Part shown: positions 55,462 to 64,000 of the stretch, in pieces
Numbering within the stretch: the first letter of the stretch is position 1
How the letters are laid out: every line of letters starts with the position of its first letter
Assembly: GCF_014189855.1 (NCBI RefSeq)
Contig: NZ_BJFN01000006.1
Span: forward strand, 62,001 to 126,000
Source of the DNA: Buttiauxella sp. A111
GTDB lineage: Bacteria; Pseudomonadota; Gammaproteobacteria; Enterobacterales; Enterobacteriaceae
Direction of reading: 5' to 3'
DNA: 64,000 bases
Notes under the pieces: generated by a model
Database searches by the model: none
What the model saw: only the letters and a program-made list of their open reading frames with translations
Told to the model about the DNA's origin: nothing
Translations under genes and position numbers: made by a program

Positions 55462-56859
55462 ATGATCATATCAACTCAGTCTGTCGAAGATGAAAATGAC
55501 GATATTTATGCATCCGTAGAGTTATTGGCACCGCTACCTAAAACCGCATTTCCGGTAAAAGAAAGTAATCCACGTAATGTTTTTCATGCCATTCATGATG
55601 AACTGATGCTGGACGGCAACTCCCGCCAAAATCTGGCGACCTTTTGCCAGACCTGGGTTGATGATGAGATCCGCCAGTTAATGGATCTCTCCATCGACAA
55701 AAACATGATTGATAAAGATGAGTATCCGCAAACCGCTGAAATTGAGCAGCGTTGCGTGAATATGCTCGCCGACCTTTGGCATTCCCCGTCAGCAACCGAC
55801 ACGATGGGTTGCTCAACGATAGGTTCTTCAGAAGCCGCAATGCTTGGCGGCCTGGCGATGAAATGGCGTTGGCGTAAACGCCGTGAACTGGCCGGGAAAT
55901 CGACTGATAAACCGAATTTGATTTGCGGCCCGGTACAGATTTGTTGGCACAAATTCGCCCGCTACTTTGACGTTGAGTTACGTGAAATTCCACTGGAAGG
56001 CGATCGCCTGATGATGACCGCCGAAGAAGTGCTTAAATATGCGGATGAAAACACTATCGGTGTCGTGCCAACGTTGGGCATTACCTTTACCTGCCAGTAC
56101 GAGCCGGTAAAAGAAATTAATGATGCGCTGGATGATTTGTCCGCGAAGACCGGGATTGATATTCCCATTCACGTCGATGGTGCCAGTGGGGGTTTCCTTG
56201 CTCCGTTCTGCGCACCGGAAATCGAATGGGACTTTCGTCTGCCACGTGTGAAATCCATTAATGCTTCCGGCCACAAATTCGGCCTTGCACCACTGGGTGC
56301 CGGTTGGGTGGTATGGCGTGAAAAACAGGATCTGCCAGAGGATTTGGTCTTCAACGTTAATTACCTCGGCGGCAATATGCCGACCTTTGCGCTGAACTTC
56401 TCGCGTCCTGGTGGGCAAATTGTCGCTCAGTATTACAACTTCCTGCGTCTGGGCTGTGAAGGCTACCGTAAAATTCATATGGCTTGTTACCACACTGCGC
56501 AGTATCTGGCGCGTGAGATTGCCGCTATTGGCCCATTCGAGGTTATTTATGACGGTAATCAACAACATGGTATCCCTGGGCTGACATGGACGTTAAAAGC
56601 GGACCACCAGAATTGTGGCTACACGCTTTACGACCTTGCCGACCGCCTGCGTAGCCGCGGCTGGCAGGTGCCAGCTTATTCCATGCCAACTCACCGCGAA
56701 GACTTAGTGGTGCAGCGAATTCTGGTTCGCCATGGTATGAGTACCGATTTGGCCGAATTGCTGATTGCTGATCTGAAACGCACCCTTGCAACGCTTGAGC
56801 AAAATCCTGTCACACGTCCGCTGACCATCGAGGAAGCGGGTGGCTTCAACCACGCATAA
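55462..56859 (+). CDS. gadB: Glutamate decarboxylase
   Basis: 465 residues. PLP-dependent group II decarboxylase with the cofactor lysine at Lys272 in [13 protein letters not shown] and the substrate-site stretch [20 protein letters not shown] near 115. It converts glutamate plus a proton to GABA and CO2 in acid stress. The tail GGFNHA keeps the penultimate histidine used for pH-dependent closure of the active site in E. coli GadB (FKHT). Sequence between motifs differs widely from E. coli GadA/B, so it is a distinct lineage. RBS GAGGAG precedes the ATG. Confidence 0.94.
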   Translation: MIISTQSVEDENDDIYASVELLAPLPKTAFPVKESNPRNVFHAIHDELMLDGNSRQNLATFCQTWVDDEIRQLMDLSIDKNMIDKDEYPQTAEIEQRCVNMLADLWHSPSATDTMGCSTIGSSEAAMLGGLAMKWRWRKRRELAGKSTDKPNLICGPVQICWHKFARYFDVELREIPLEGDRLMMTAEEVLKYADENTIGVVPTLGITFTCQYEPVKEINDALDDLSAKTGIDIPIHVDGASGGFLAPFCAPEIEWDFRLPRVKSINASGHKFGLAPLGAGWVVWREKQDLPEDLVFNVNYLGGNMPTFALNFSRPGGQIVAQYYNFLRLGCEGYRKIHMACYHTAQYLAREIAAIGPFEVIYDGNQQHGIPGLTWTLKADHQNCGYTLYDLADRLRSRGWQVPAYSMPTHREDLVVQRILVRHGMSTDLAELLIADLKRTLATLEQNPVTRPLTIEEAGGFNHA

Positions 56860-56887
56860 AACCCTTTCTTATCAGTATCAATCATTC

Positions 56888-56913
56888 AGAGAGCCTGTCG
56901 ATTTCGGCTCTCT
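56888..56913 (+). terminator. Intercistronic hairpin between gadB and gadC
   Basis: Eight-bp perfect stem AGAGAGCC / GGCTCTCT with a 10-base loop, followed by TCCATAATTTTG. It lies 28 bp past gadB. The weak T-run suggests partial termination or a processing/stability signal that would lower gadC relative to gadB. Confidence 0.55.
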
Positions 56914-56971
56914 TCCATAATTTTGTATGAGCATCAATAGGTTATTCATGCCTGAAGATGTGGAGAGGCTT

Positions 56972-58492
56972 ATGTCCAGTACAACGACGAGCGGCCCTAC
57001 AAGATCGCTCACTTTGCTCGGCTTTTTCGCCATTACCGCCTCTATGGTGATGGCAGTTTATGAATATCCAACGTTTGCTACCTCAGGTTTTAGCCTGATT
57101 TTCTTTCTCCTGATGGGCGGTATTTTCTGGTTTATCCCCGTGGGACTGTGTGCCGCAGAAATGGCGACCGTAGAAGGCTGGCAAGAAGGCGGCCTCTACG
57201 CCTGGGTTTCTAATACGCTCGGGGAGCGCTGGGGATTTGCAGCGATCTCCTTTAGCTATTTGCAAATCGCCATCGGTTTTATCCCGATGCTTTACTTTGT
57301 GCTTGGTGCACTCTCTTACATTCTCAGTTGGCCTGCGTTAAACACCGATCCGCTGGTGAGAACAGTGGCTTCCATCGTTATTTTGTGGGGGCTGGCGCTG
57401 ACTCAATTCAAAGGGACGCGCTATACCGCGATAATTGCCAAACTCGGCTTCTTCTTTGGGATTTTATTCCCGGCAATTGTGTTGGTGGGGTTGGCGGTGG
57501 CCTGGCTTTATCACGGGCAGCCGCTGGCCATTGAGATGTCGGCGAAAACCTTCTTCCCTGATTTTTCCCAGATTGGCACATTAGTGGTGTTTGTGGCGTT
57601 TGTGCTCAGTTACATGGGCGTTGAAGCCTCGGCAACCCACGTTAATGAAATGACAAACCCAGCCCGCGATTATCCTCTGGCGATGTTCCTGCTGGTGATT
57701 GCCGCCATTGTGTTGAGCTCCATTGGTGGCCTGTCCGTCGCAGCGGTGATCCCGCACAATGAAATCAACCTTTCTGCGGGCGTTATGCAGGCGTTCAGCA
57801 CCTTGATAAATTATTACGGACCTGAATATGAGTGGGCGGTTCGCGTGATAGCTGCATTGTTAATGCTGGGGGTATTGGCAGAAATCGCGTCGTGGATTGT
57901 AGGCCCTTCCCGCGGCATGTTAGTGACGGCACAAGACGGTTTATTGCCTTCACGCTTCGCCAAAGTGAACAAAAATGGTGTCCCAGTAGCACTGGTGATT
58001 TCCCAATTAACCATCACAACCATCGCATTGATTGTTCTCACCAATACCGGTGGCGGTAGCAATATGTCATTCCTGATTGCGCTGTCACTCACCGTGGTTA
58101 TTTACCTGTGCAGCTACCTGATGCTGTTTCTGGGATATATCCAGTTGGTTCGCCATCAGCGTGATAGAACGCGTGCCTTCCAGATCCCCGGAGGGAAGTC
58201 GGTGAAGCTGGCTATCGCCTGTTCAGGTCTGCTGGTTTCAGTATTGGCGTTTGTGGTTTCGTTTATTCCACCGAGCTCTCTGCCTGGCACCCATGCCCAT
58301 GATATCTATGCCGGCTTGCTGGTAATCTGCTTCGGTCTGGTATTTATTCTGCCGTTTATCGTTTATATGTTCCGCGACCATTCACGAATAAGGCACGCGC
58401 CGCATATCGTCCCTGTGACCGTTGATAACGCGCCGACAGGCCATTTTGCGATTCACCCGAAAGCCCGTCCGTCACATTATCCAAAGCCATAA
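56972..58492 (+). CDS. gadC: Glutamate/GABA antiporter GadC
   Basis: 506 residues from the ATG at 56972, which has GGAGAGG four bases upstream; the frame extends to 56927 but with weaker signals. It is an APC-superfamily antiporter with 12 helices and conserved [20 protein letters not shown] at the start and [20 protein letters not shown] near 214. The C-terminal plug [15 protein letters not shown] corresponds to the pH-sensitive plug that blocks E. coli GadC at neutral pH. It exchanges external glutamate for GABA made by GadB. Confidence 0.95.
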   Translation: MSSTTTSGPTRSLTLLGFFAITASMVMAVYEYPTFATSGFSLIFFLLMGGIFWFIPVGLCAAEMATVEGWQEGGLYAWVSNTLGERWGFAAISFSYLQIAIGFIPMLYFVLGALSYILSWPALNTDPLVRTVASIVILWGLALTQFKGTRYTAIIAKLGFFFGILFPAIVLVGLAVAWLYHGQPLAIEMSAKTFFPDFSQIGTLVVFVAFVLSYMGVEASATHVNEMTNPARDYPLAMFLLVIAAIVLSSIGGLSVAAVIPHNEINLSAGVMQAFSTLINYYGPEYEWAVRVIAALLMLGVLAEIASWIVGPSRGMLVTAQDGLLPSRFAKVNKNGVPVALVISQLTITTIALIVLTNTGGGSNMSFLIALSLTVVIYLCSYLMLFLGYIQLVRHQRDRTRAFQIPGGKSVKLAIACSGLLVSVLAFVVSFIPPSSLPGTHAHDIYAGLLVICFGLVFILPFIVYMFRDHSRIRHAPHIVPVTVDNAPTGHFAIHPKARPSHYPKP

Positions 58493-58591
58493 ATTAAATG
58501 TTGTGCCATCTGCTCAACCGCAAAGTGTGGATGGCACTCTCGCGAGTTTATTTTTAGGGAAGGGGAGGGGCGTCCATCACATCACTACACT

Positions 58592-58639
58592 TTCAAATAA
58601 GACATCGAACGAACGGGATAGTATTGGCACATCTGCTTT
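58592..58639 (-). pseudogene. Relic of a DUF4150/PAAR-like effector gene
   Basis: Minus-strand bases translate as KADVPILSRSFDVLFE. The matching part of the Tle3 effector reads RAETEWISHSFDVFFE: half of the positions are identical and most others conservative, and 14 bases (AAGACATCGAACGA on the plus strand) are identical. No open gene surrounds it; a stop follows soon after. I read it as the decayed end of another DUF4150 gene. The rest of 58493-58717 shows nothing else. Confidence 0.4.
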
Positions 58640-58717
58640 GCAAAATATTAATCGAGTCTCTATATCAGCCCTTATTCTCTGTCACTGCTTCTTTATATAG
58701 TGAAATCATTTATTTCC

Positions 58718-59395
58718 TCATGATGATGGCGGTAATCCTAAATCCGGGTCGCAGCGCATTTTGTCCCAACCGGTGTAGTTTTTAACTTCGGGGACTTTGT
58801 TGGGGATGTTCTGGAAATTCTTTCGATTAGCATCAATAGTCCAGGATTCAGGGCCGGCAAAAGAATTCCAGGATGCATACTCTTTACCCCATTTCCCCCC
58901 TTGTCCTGATTCAGGATCTACAGCATCAAACGGTTTTGAACTCATGTAGATATCACCGGTTTTTGTCAGCATAAAGCCCTGGTCGTTGACTACGGTGAAA
59001 GACTCGATTTCATCGCGATGAGGTTGATCATCTGCATATCTAACGGCACCGCCACCAGGGGAGAAACTTGCTCCATCCCAGGTGCGTCCATAATCTTTTG
59101 AAATAGAAAAACCATCACCCTCAAATGAGGTTATGGCGATATAGCGCTCCGAGGGGTGGATAAATTTTTTAGTGAATATCCTGTAGCCATCAGATACATC
59201 GTAAATCTGATATCGGATGTTTAATGTTGTATCGATGTAACGTAGCCCTCCCTGGCAGTTAAATCCTGTCAGCTCCAGGTAACGATGGTCATCAAAGCGG
59301 TAAACCACCTGCGTTGGCGGTGTTTTCGGTGCTGAATGACAACCGCTAATCAGACTAATGCCAAGTACAATTAACACTTTTTTAAATGGTTTCAT
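58718..59395 (-). CDS. Tli3-like lipoprotein, immunity to the Tle3 effector
   Basis: 225 residues from the ATG at 59395 (AAGGAAACG upstream). It has a lipoprotein signal MKPFKKVLIVLGISLISGCH with the lipobox ISGC, so it should be tethered in the periplasm. The body holds QVVYRFDDHRYLELTGFNCQ near 30 and an ITSFEGDGFSISKDYGRTWD segment near 86 that looks like a beta-propeller blade or sialidase-type turn. It lies 13 bp behind the Tle3 effector gene and matches the immunity lipoproteins found with Tle3. Protection is inferred from position and family. Confidence 0.8.
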   Translation of the reverse strand: MKPFKKVLIVLGISLISGCHSAPKTPPTQVVYRFDDHRYLELTGFNCQGGLRYIDTTLNIRYQIYDVSDGYRIFTKKFIHPSERYIAITSFEGDGFSISKDYGRTWDGASFSPGGGAVRYADDQPHRDEIESFTVVNDQGFMLTKTGDIYMSSKPFDAVDPESGQGGKWGKEYASWNSFAGPESWTIDANRKNFQNIPNKVPEVKNYTGWDKMRCDPDLGLPPSS

Positions 59396-59408
59396 TAACG
59401 TTTCCTTG

Positions 59409-61931
59409 TCAGACCTGTGGTTTTGGCATATCCCACTGAAGAATACCCGCCGTCTGGTTTTCCGTATCACGCTTGTTTCCTGGTATCACTTTCTGGCGTG
59501 AACCGTAATCATTGACTACCCCGAAGTGGCCTAATGGCATGCCATTAGGTCGCTCTGGCTTATTCATAAATTGTTTGATACGCCCAAAAGGTAAAATACC
59601 TTCCTGGTAGTACGTTTTTACACCTTCAATCGGATTGTCAGGCCTGCGCCAGTCTGCCTGCAATAACAATCGATTCCAGAAATCCTTATTCTCAAAAGAT
59701 TTATTCTGCCCGATAGCCATGTCATAAACTGTTGCCTTTGTCGAAACCTCTTTATTGGTCACGATGGAAGAGTGCTGGCTATACTCAGAGGGATTATCCG
59801 TTATCACTTTATTCAACTCTGCCTCCGTCATTCGCCGCCAGACAATCAGCAACTGAAAAGAGTCCCGGTTGCCGGATACGTTACCTTTTAATATTTCCCA
59901 CGGTGAATACCTGATATTTAATTCGTTCAACTGAGCCTGGCCCAGCGCAGAGCCATCGGCCAGAAGATAAAATTGCGGGGTGTCGGGGACATGAATAGTT
60001 TCAGAAATTAATCTTTCTGCTTTCATGGCGGCTTTGGCAATTTTGGGGTCATTGCCGCTTAATTCAGCTTTATAACCCTTTCCCTGGCCCATCAGTTTAA
60101 ATGTAAAAGGGGCCGGGAGAAGCGGGGCGTTGATGGTGACGTCGGTAAAGTCGTAACCCGTATTTTTAGAGTCGTCCGGTTTGTGTGCAGGCATTACATA
60201 ATGAAAACCTGTTCTATCGCCAATCCGTATGTCTTTGCAAAAAGCGCGTTGGCAAAGGTTATTGCCCAGTTGTGCTTTGATTTCGTCCGGAATACCTCTC
60301 CAGCCAAATCCCTGAATGGGTGACATGGACACCACCTGGTCGTTAGGGCAGAAATAATTGTAAACCCGGCCAAAATTGTTGCGGTTATAAAGTGGATTTT
60401 TCCAGAGGGTTAGCTGTGCTTGTTGAGGCAGACAGCCTGTATCCGTTATTTTCTGAATATAGGCCGCGTTATGAGAAAGTGAGCCCTGCGGCGCGAGTGG
60501 GTTTTTTGCCATCAGATTACAAAAATGGGCAAAGGTCTTTTTTCGGGCGTCGCTGGTTTGTTGGTTACCGGGCATGGCGTTTTCCAGCCAGCGGTTTTCC
60601 AGCGCATAAGGCGAATGGTTCAGGATGGCACAATCTGCCGGAGGGAAACCTTCGGCCTCAACCCACATATTCGCCAGCATAGTGATAATGGTGCCCTGGC
60701 TGTGGGCGACGATATTAATCGTGTCATTTTGAGTTTTCTCATTGCGGCGGATATCCAGGATCAAATCCGCCAGCCTTCGCGCGGCATAAGCCTGGTAAAT
60801 GCGATGCGGGTTCTGGTAAATCGGGTGGCTCCAGTCGTGGCTGTTGAATACTTCAGTACGTGACATCAGCTTGGCAATCATGGCCAGTATCACCCCTGCG
60901 GCTCCCGGCCCGAACATATCGGGAATATTGGTGGTCGCATTGGCGAATGTTCCTCCGCCTTTGGAGGATACAGAGTCTAACCAGTTATACAGGTTGTCGA
61001 TGTTTTCATTGTTGTGCGCTGCAATATTATCTGCGTCATCTTCGCGGTAGGTATCGTAGGCTAGGTCAGCTTCATTGCCTTTTTTCTCTGGTTTGAGTTC
61101 GTCTTTGTAGCGTAGCTGGTCTTGTTTAAAAACATCGTGATCGACCGGTTTATACCCCCAGTAAAAAGGGATCACTGGTGAAAGGGCAACGTTACCGCCT
61201 ACATCTGTAATCATGAATTTGTCAGCGTCCCAGCGGTGATGCTGTATATCTTTGCGCCCCAGCCGTTCATTTAGCCCGGCACAAATGCCTTCATCCTGGG
61301 TCTGATAGGCCTCACCCACATCGTTCACACCATGCACCAGAATCACGATACAGGGCATGGCCTGTGGTGGGTCATCATCTGTTGGAGGGGGAGTTGAGTC
61401 ATTCTTGTCGGACGATGGGGGTGTTGACGCATTTTCATCAGACCGCGGGGCTGGTGGTGGTGCGGACTGCTTCCCGTCTTCTGACCCGGAACTGGCGGAT
61501 GAATTATCTGGCAGTTCTGGCACTGGTGGTAGTGGGGCCTGCATAAGACCTGCCATATTCACCGTGTTCCCATGATTCATAAGTAGTTTGTCAGTCAAAC
61601 GACACGCTGGTTTCTTCTCAAAAAAGACATCGAACGAGTGGGATATCCATTCTGTTTCAGCCCTGTTGGTTCCCGAAATGACCCCGCCCATACTTCCCGG
61701 CTCATCAAAAACGCTACGAGCAAACTGTGAGCCCATATTGGCAATCATGTTGCCGCCATCCGCAGACACACTGACTGTCCCTTTGACCAGGTCTGCCGAA
61801 TAGGCTTCATTCTCATAGGGGATGGGGATGGCGAAAGGTGGCGTTTTACAGACATCGGGCAATGTGTTGTGGCTGACGCCCTCACTTCCTTTATGGCAGA
61901 GCGTAATTCCATTGATATTAATTGTCAGCAT
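59409..61931 (-). CDS. Type VI effector: DUF4150 (PAAR-like) fused to Tle3 phospholipase
   Basis: 840 residues. Residues about 1-130 form a DUF4150 PAAR-like domain (CHKGSEGVSHNTLPDVCKTP, PIPYENEAYSADLVKGT, GTNRAETEWISHSFDVFFEK) that would cap the VgrG spike. A Pro/Ser/Asp-rich linker spans about 132-195. The alpha/beta hydrolase domain starts CIVILVHGVNDVGEAYQTQD near 196 and has nucleophile Ser411 in NIVAHSQGTIITM. A C-terminal DUF3274-like region follows. Tle3 enzymes hydrolyse phospholipids of rival cells. The start overlaps the upstream gene end by 14 bp, and an immunity lipoprotein gene follows. Confidence 0.87.
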   Translation of the reverse strand: MLTININGITLCHKGSEGVSHNTLPDVCKTPPFAIPIPYENEAYSADLVKGTVSVSADGGNMIANMGSQFARSVFDEPGSMGGVISGTNRAETEWISHSFDVFFEKKPACRLTDKLLMNHGNTVNMAGLMQAPLPPVPELPDNSSASSGSEDGKQSAPPPAPRSDENASTPPSSDKNDSTPPPTDDDPPQAMPCIVILVHGVNDVGEAYQTQDEGICAGLNERLGRKDIQHHRWDADKFMITDVGGNVALSPVIPFYWGYKPVDHDVFKQDQLRYKDELKPEKKGNEADLAYDTYREDDADNIAAHNNENIDNLYNWLDSVSSKGGGTFANATTNIPDMFGPGAAGVILAMIAKLMSRTEVFNSHDWSHPIYQNPHRIYQAYAARRLADLILDIRRNEKTQNDTINIVAHSQGTIITMLANMWVEAEGFPPADCAILNHSPYALENRWLENAMPGNQQTSDARKKTFAHFCNLMAKNPLAPQGSLSHNAAYIQKITDTGCLPQQAQLTLWKNPLYNRNNFGRVYNYFCPNDQVVSMSPIQGFGWRGIPDEIKAQLGNNLCQRAFCKDIRIGDRTGFHYVMPAHKPDDSKNTGYDFTDVTINAPLLPAPFTFKLMGQGKGYKAELSGNDPKIAKAAMKAERLISETIHVPDTPQFYLLADGSALGQAQLNELNIRYSPWEILKGNVSGNRDSFQLLIVWRRMTEAELNKVITDNPSEYSQHSSIVTNKEVSTKATVYDMAIGQNKSFENKDFWNRLLLQADWRRPDNPIEGVKTYYQEGILPFGRIKQFMNKPERPNGMPLGHFGVVNDYGSRQKVIPGNKRDTENQTAGILQWDMPKPQV

Positions 61932-62958
61932 GCTGGCTTCCTTGAGTTTTTGACATGACTACCGCGCCACGCCGCCCGTCATCCGACGTGGAAAGTAGTA
62001 GCGTATTGCTGGGGTGTTCTGATGAGCGCATTCGCCATGCAGTCAGCGCCATGTGTGCCACCAGACTGGCGCATCCCAGATCGCCTGATGCCAGTACGGG
62101 CGTTTCTCGTATGAGCCCTTCACCGTTATAACGATGCATTGCGAACAGGGTAAAACCCAGTTCGTCTGCGCGGTAAGGCTCACCGTTAATATCGCTCACG
62201 AGATGGTGTAATTCGGTTATGTTTGCCGCCTCAAGCGCCAGTGATGCGGCCTGACGCAACCCTTTTCCGTGACAGACGCCTTTGTCTGAATACAACACAT
62301 CTTCAATAGATTGCCCGCTACCCCGGATGTGGCACCATGGCTTGCATCCTGTGCCAGGAGATGCCAGCACCAGTGCAGCCGCGCCCTCGGAAGGTACCCG
62401 TCCATAAGGATTGACTATCTTGTTTTCCTGAAATGTTCGGTGAGCATTGTGGAGTAAGTTTTCACCGTCCAGCCACTGCAGAGAGGGCGCTAACAGCCAT
62501 GATTCGACGGCGAGCAGCACGAAGGACGCTGCTTCCGTTGCCAAATCCATCATGCCGACAGCCTCGGCACTTCCACCGTGCAGAACATGAACCGGGGTGT
62601 CGTACCAGCCGGTAATTTCCTTCACTGCTTCTTTTACCGCTGCGGTCAGTTCAGGGGTGATGCCTGGCCTGTCCAGAGGTGGAAGCAAAATAGATACCCG
62701 ACCAGGGGGAGGGTGCTTCAGTGCTGGTTGGTTATTTATTAGTTCCGTCAGCACTTGCCAGAGTAACTGCCGAAAACGTTCAACCAGGGAGACCGAAACT
62801 ATTTCTGGGAAATAGCAGGCTCTTATCGGTGAGCCACGCTGATCCACATAAATCGGGTGCTTTCTTATCAGAGAAAACTGAAGGCGGTGAGCAACGGCGG
62901 CCAACGGGAGTGTTGGCCCGGAAGGGAAGATACAGGCGGCTGCGACAATAGCTTTCAC
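61918..62958 (-). CDS. Ketoacyl-synthase-like protein without catalytic cysteine, type VI accessory
   Basis: 346 residues from a GTG at 62958 whose GTGA overlaps the DUF2169 stop; GGGAGG lies seven bases upstream. The thiolase-type fold is recognisable from NPYGRVPSEGAAALVLASPG near 186, like the GEGAAALVLE motif of ketoacyl synthases, and ELHHLVSDINGEPYRADELG near 245. Where these enzymes have TACASG, this protein reads VLHGGSAEAVGMM, with no cysteine. It is probably a binding or loading factor, not an enzyme. Such genes recur between DUF2169 and DUF4150 effector genes in type VI loci. Confidence 0.72.
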   Translation of the reverse strand: MKAIVAAACIFPSGPTLPLAAVAHRLQFSLIRKHPIYVDQRGSPIRACYFPEIVSVSLVERFRQLLWQVLTELINNQPALKHPPPGRVSILLPPLDRPGITPELTAAVKEAVKEITGWYDTPVHVLHGGSAEAVGMMDLATEAASFVLLAVESWLLAPSLQWLDGENLLHNAHRTFQENKIVNPYGRVPSEGAAALVLASPGTGCKPWCHIRGSGQSIEDVLYSDKGVCHGKGLRQAASLALEAANITELHHLVSDINGEPYRADELGFTLFAMHRYNGEGLIRETPVLASGDLGCASLVAHMALTAWRMRSSEHPSNTLLLSTSDDGRRGAVVMSKTQGSQHADN

Positions 62959-63980
62959 AGTAATGCCTCCCATTCTGGAAACTGCACAGGAAGGGCTTTC
63001 GTTTTGACAGACAGAAGAGGCTTTTCCGACACTGTGGTGGACTCAAGCTGATTAACCAGATGATGGCAAGGAAGTGCGCTATGCCAGACCATGCTAACGC
63101 GAGGAAAATCAGGTTCGATAATGACCGTGTGGAGCGTAGCCTGGTGGAGGCGAATCCTTCCATCATAAAACTGGGTGCTGAAGGCGGGGACAAGACGCGG
63201 GAGGGCAAAGATAAGCAGCCCATTGTGGCCATAGTCGGATGGTGTGAGATTTCCCAGACTGACGACCTCACCGCCTTTCAGTCGCCCACCTGCATACATT
63301 GGCGGCGGTGTACATTGCCAGTAACGTTCATCCAGGTCGTCCGGCAGCAATGGCGCACGGTGGCGTTGCCAGTTTTCGTCATATGTCCCAGCAAACTGAG
63401 AGCGGCCCGGCCATTGCCGCGGCACAGCACCAAACCCTGGCATAGTTTCGTCGCCATAAAATTCAATATTAGGCAGGGCTGATAGCCCCTTTTCAGGAGT
63501 CGCAGTGACAGAGATTCCCACAGGATTAACATCACTCATGCAAGTCGGGATACAGCTTCCCCGACTCATGTTGCTATAATTGAGAGGTATTTTGTTAAAG
63601 GGAACTGGATGACTGTACTGCTTGCCGTCCCAAATCCGTTCGCCATAAGCACGGGCAAGCCGGGTAACATTTCCGACTTTGAGCCCTATGGGCAGAGTGC
63701 GGAACGCTTTTCCATTTGGAGAATGAACGTGCCCGTTGAGTACGACATCGGTGGCTGTCTTGGTTGGGCCAAAGTCCGTGTCATAAAGTAATGTCTTGCC
63801 ATCATCCTGAAATACCGGCCCGGTATTGGGCTGTAGCTGAATGGCAGACAGTACAGTTATACCACCAGGCAATATATCCCAGGTGGCTTTTAGCGCAATG
63901 GTCCAGATTTCTTCTCCCTGCCTGCTTCTTATCCAGCTTCCCTTTACAGCATAGGGCGTCTGATTTTTTACTTGCCACAT
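62955..63980 (-). CDS. DUF2169 type VI secretion accessory protein
   Basis: 341 residues, complete, with GGAGCAG before the ATG. It starts MWQVKNQTPYAVKGSWIRSR and has the DUF2169 stretches LKATWDILPGGITVLSAIQL, LYDTDFGPTKTATDVVLNGH and RVSMVWHSALPCHHLVNQLE. DUF2169 proteins are encoded beside PAAR/DUF4150 effectors and are thought to act as adaptors for loading onto the VgrG spike. It is first in the visible part of the minus-strand operon DUF2169 - KS-like - Tle3 - Tli3; the gene before it lies outside the window. Confidence 0.85.
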   Translation of the reverse strand: MWQVKNQTPYAVKGSWIRSRQGEEIWTIALKATWDILPGGITVLSAIQLQPNTGPVFQDDGKTLLYDTDFGPTKTATDVVLNGHVHSPNGKAFRTLPIGLKVGNVTRLARAYGERIWDGKQYSHPVPFNKIPLNYSNMSRGSCIPTCMSDVNPVGISVTATPEKGLSALPNIEFYGDETMPGFGAVPRQWPGRSQFAGTYDENWQRHRAPLLPDDLDERYWQCTPPPMYAGGRLKGGEVVSLGNLTPSDYGHNGLLIFALPRLVPAFSTQFYDGRIRLHQATLHTVIIEPDFPRVSMVWHSALPCHHLVNQLESTTVSEKPLLSVKTKALPVQFPEWEALL

Positions 63981-64000
63981 ATCACTGCTCCGGTTGGTTA

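Noticed and set aside
58503-58537. Terminator after gadC (GTGCCAT / ATGGCAC)
   Set aside because: Seven-bp stem with a 21-base loop and no T-run; too weak to call.

Overview
The window is a stretch of enterobacterial chromosome. Almost every housekeeping gene has a close Escherichia coli counterpart in the same order as the E. coli ghxP-to-proP region: ghxP, yjcE, actP-yjcH-acs, fdhF, yjdP, phnP-to-phnC, yjdN, yjdM, crfC, yjcZ. Several E. coli genes expected here (nrf, gltP, mdt, als, rpiB) are missing and other genes occupy their places. ERIC elements and a second family of short palindromic repeats sit in many gaps. This fits Enterobacteriaceae of the Buttiauxella/Kluyvera/Enterobacter type; I cannot fix the genus from the sequence alone.

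Layout. 1-2071: end of ghxP, then the Na+/H+ antiporter yjcE. 2090-2400: a five-unit 54-bp tandem palindromic repeat. 2402-4501: a LysR regulator divergent from a cidA/lrgB-like pair. 4678-5549: a small peptidase-like protein with a translationally coupled DUF3828 lipoprotein, resembling a type VI effector/immunity pair, bordered by near-identical 38-bp hairpin repeats. 5791-8729: a Gfo/Idh/MocA oxidoreductase divergent from a large unrecognised, possibly glycosidase-like protein. 8960-13190: the acetate operon acs-yjcH-actP, with an ERIC element and palindromic repeats between acs and yjcH. 13443-15286: a DMT exporter and an AraC regulator. 15371-17518: fdhF, a selenoprotein read through an in-frame UGA. 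17809-18543: an orphan OmpR-type response regulator. 18753-19004: a chromosomal hok/sok type I toxin-antitoxin. 19211-25484: an ABC transporter with a D-lyxose-isomerase-type enzyme, class II aldolase and PfkB kinase, in the slot that holds the allose genes in E. coli K-12.

25485-28694 is an AT-rich accessory stretch with a HAF-repeat autotransporter. 29035-31599 is an orphan hybrid sensor kinase. 31976-43221 is yjdP followed by the complete C-P lyase operon phnCDEFGHIJKLMNOP with an intact phnE. 43411-44625 is a DUF2235 hydrolase. 44677-49345 is yjdN, yjdM, crfC, yjcZ.

49624-58492 is the most coherent accessory unit: evgA-evgS, divergent yfdX and hdeD-hdeB-gadB-gadC. It puts a regulator, periplasmic acid chaperone, membrane proteins and the glutamate/GABA system, which lie at three separate chromosomal places in E. 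coli K-12, into 9 kb. EvgS lacks the PAS domain of the E. coli protein, and a dyad plus direct-repeat operator candidate lies between yfdX and hdeD.

58592-64000 is the distal end of a type VI secretion auxiliary module, read on the minus strand: DUF2169 protein, a ketoacyl-synthase-like protein without its catalytic cysteine, a DUF4150-Tle3 phospholipase effector, its Tli3-like lipoprotein immunity protein, and a short relic of another DUF4150 gene next to gadC. The upstream part of the module, probably vgrG, lies beyond the window.
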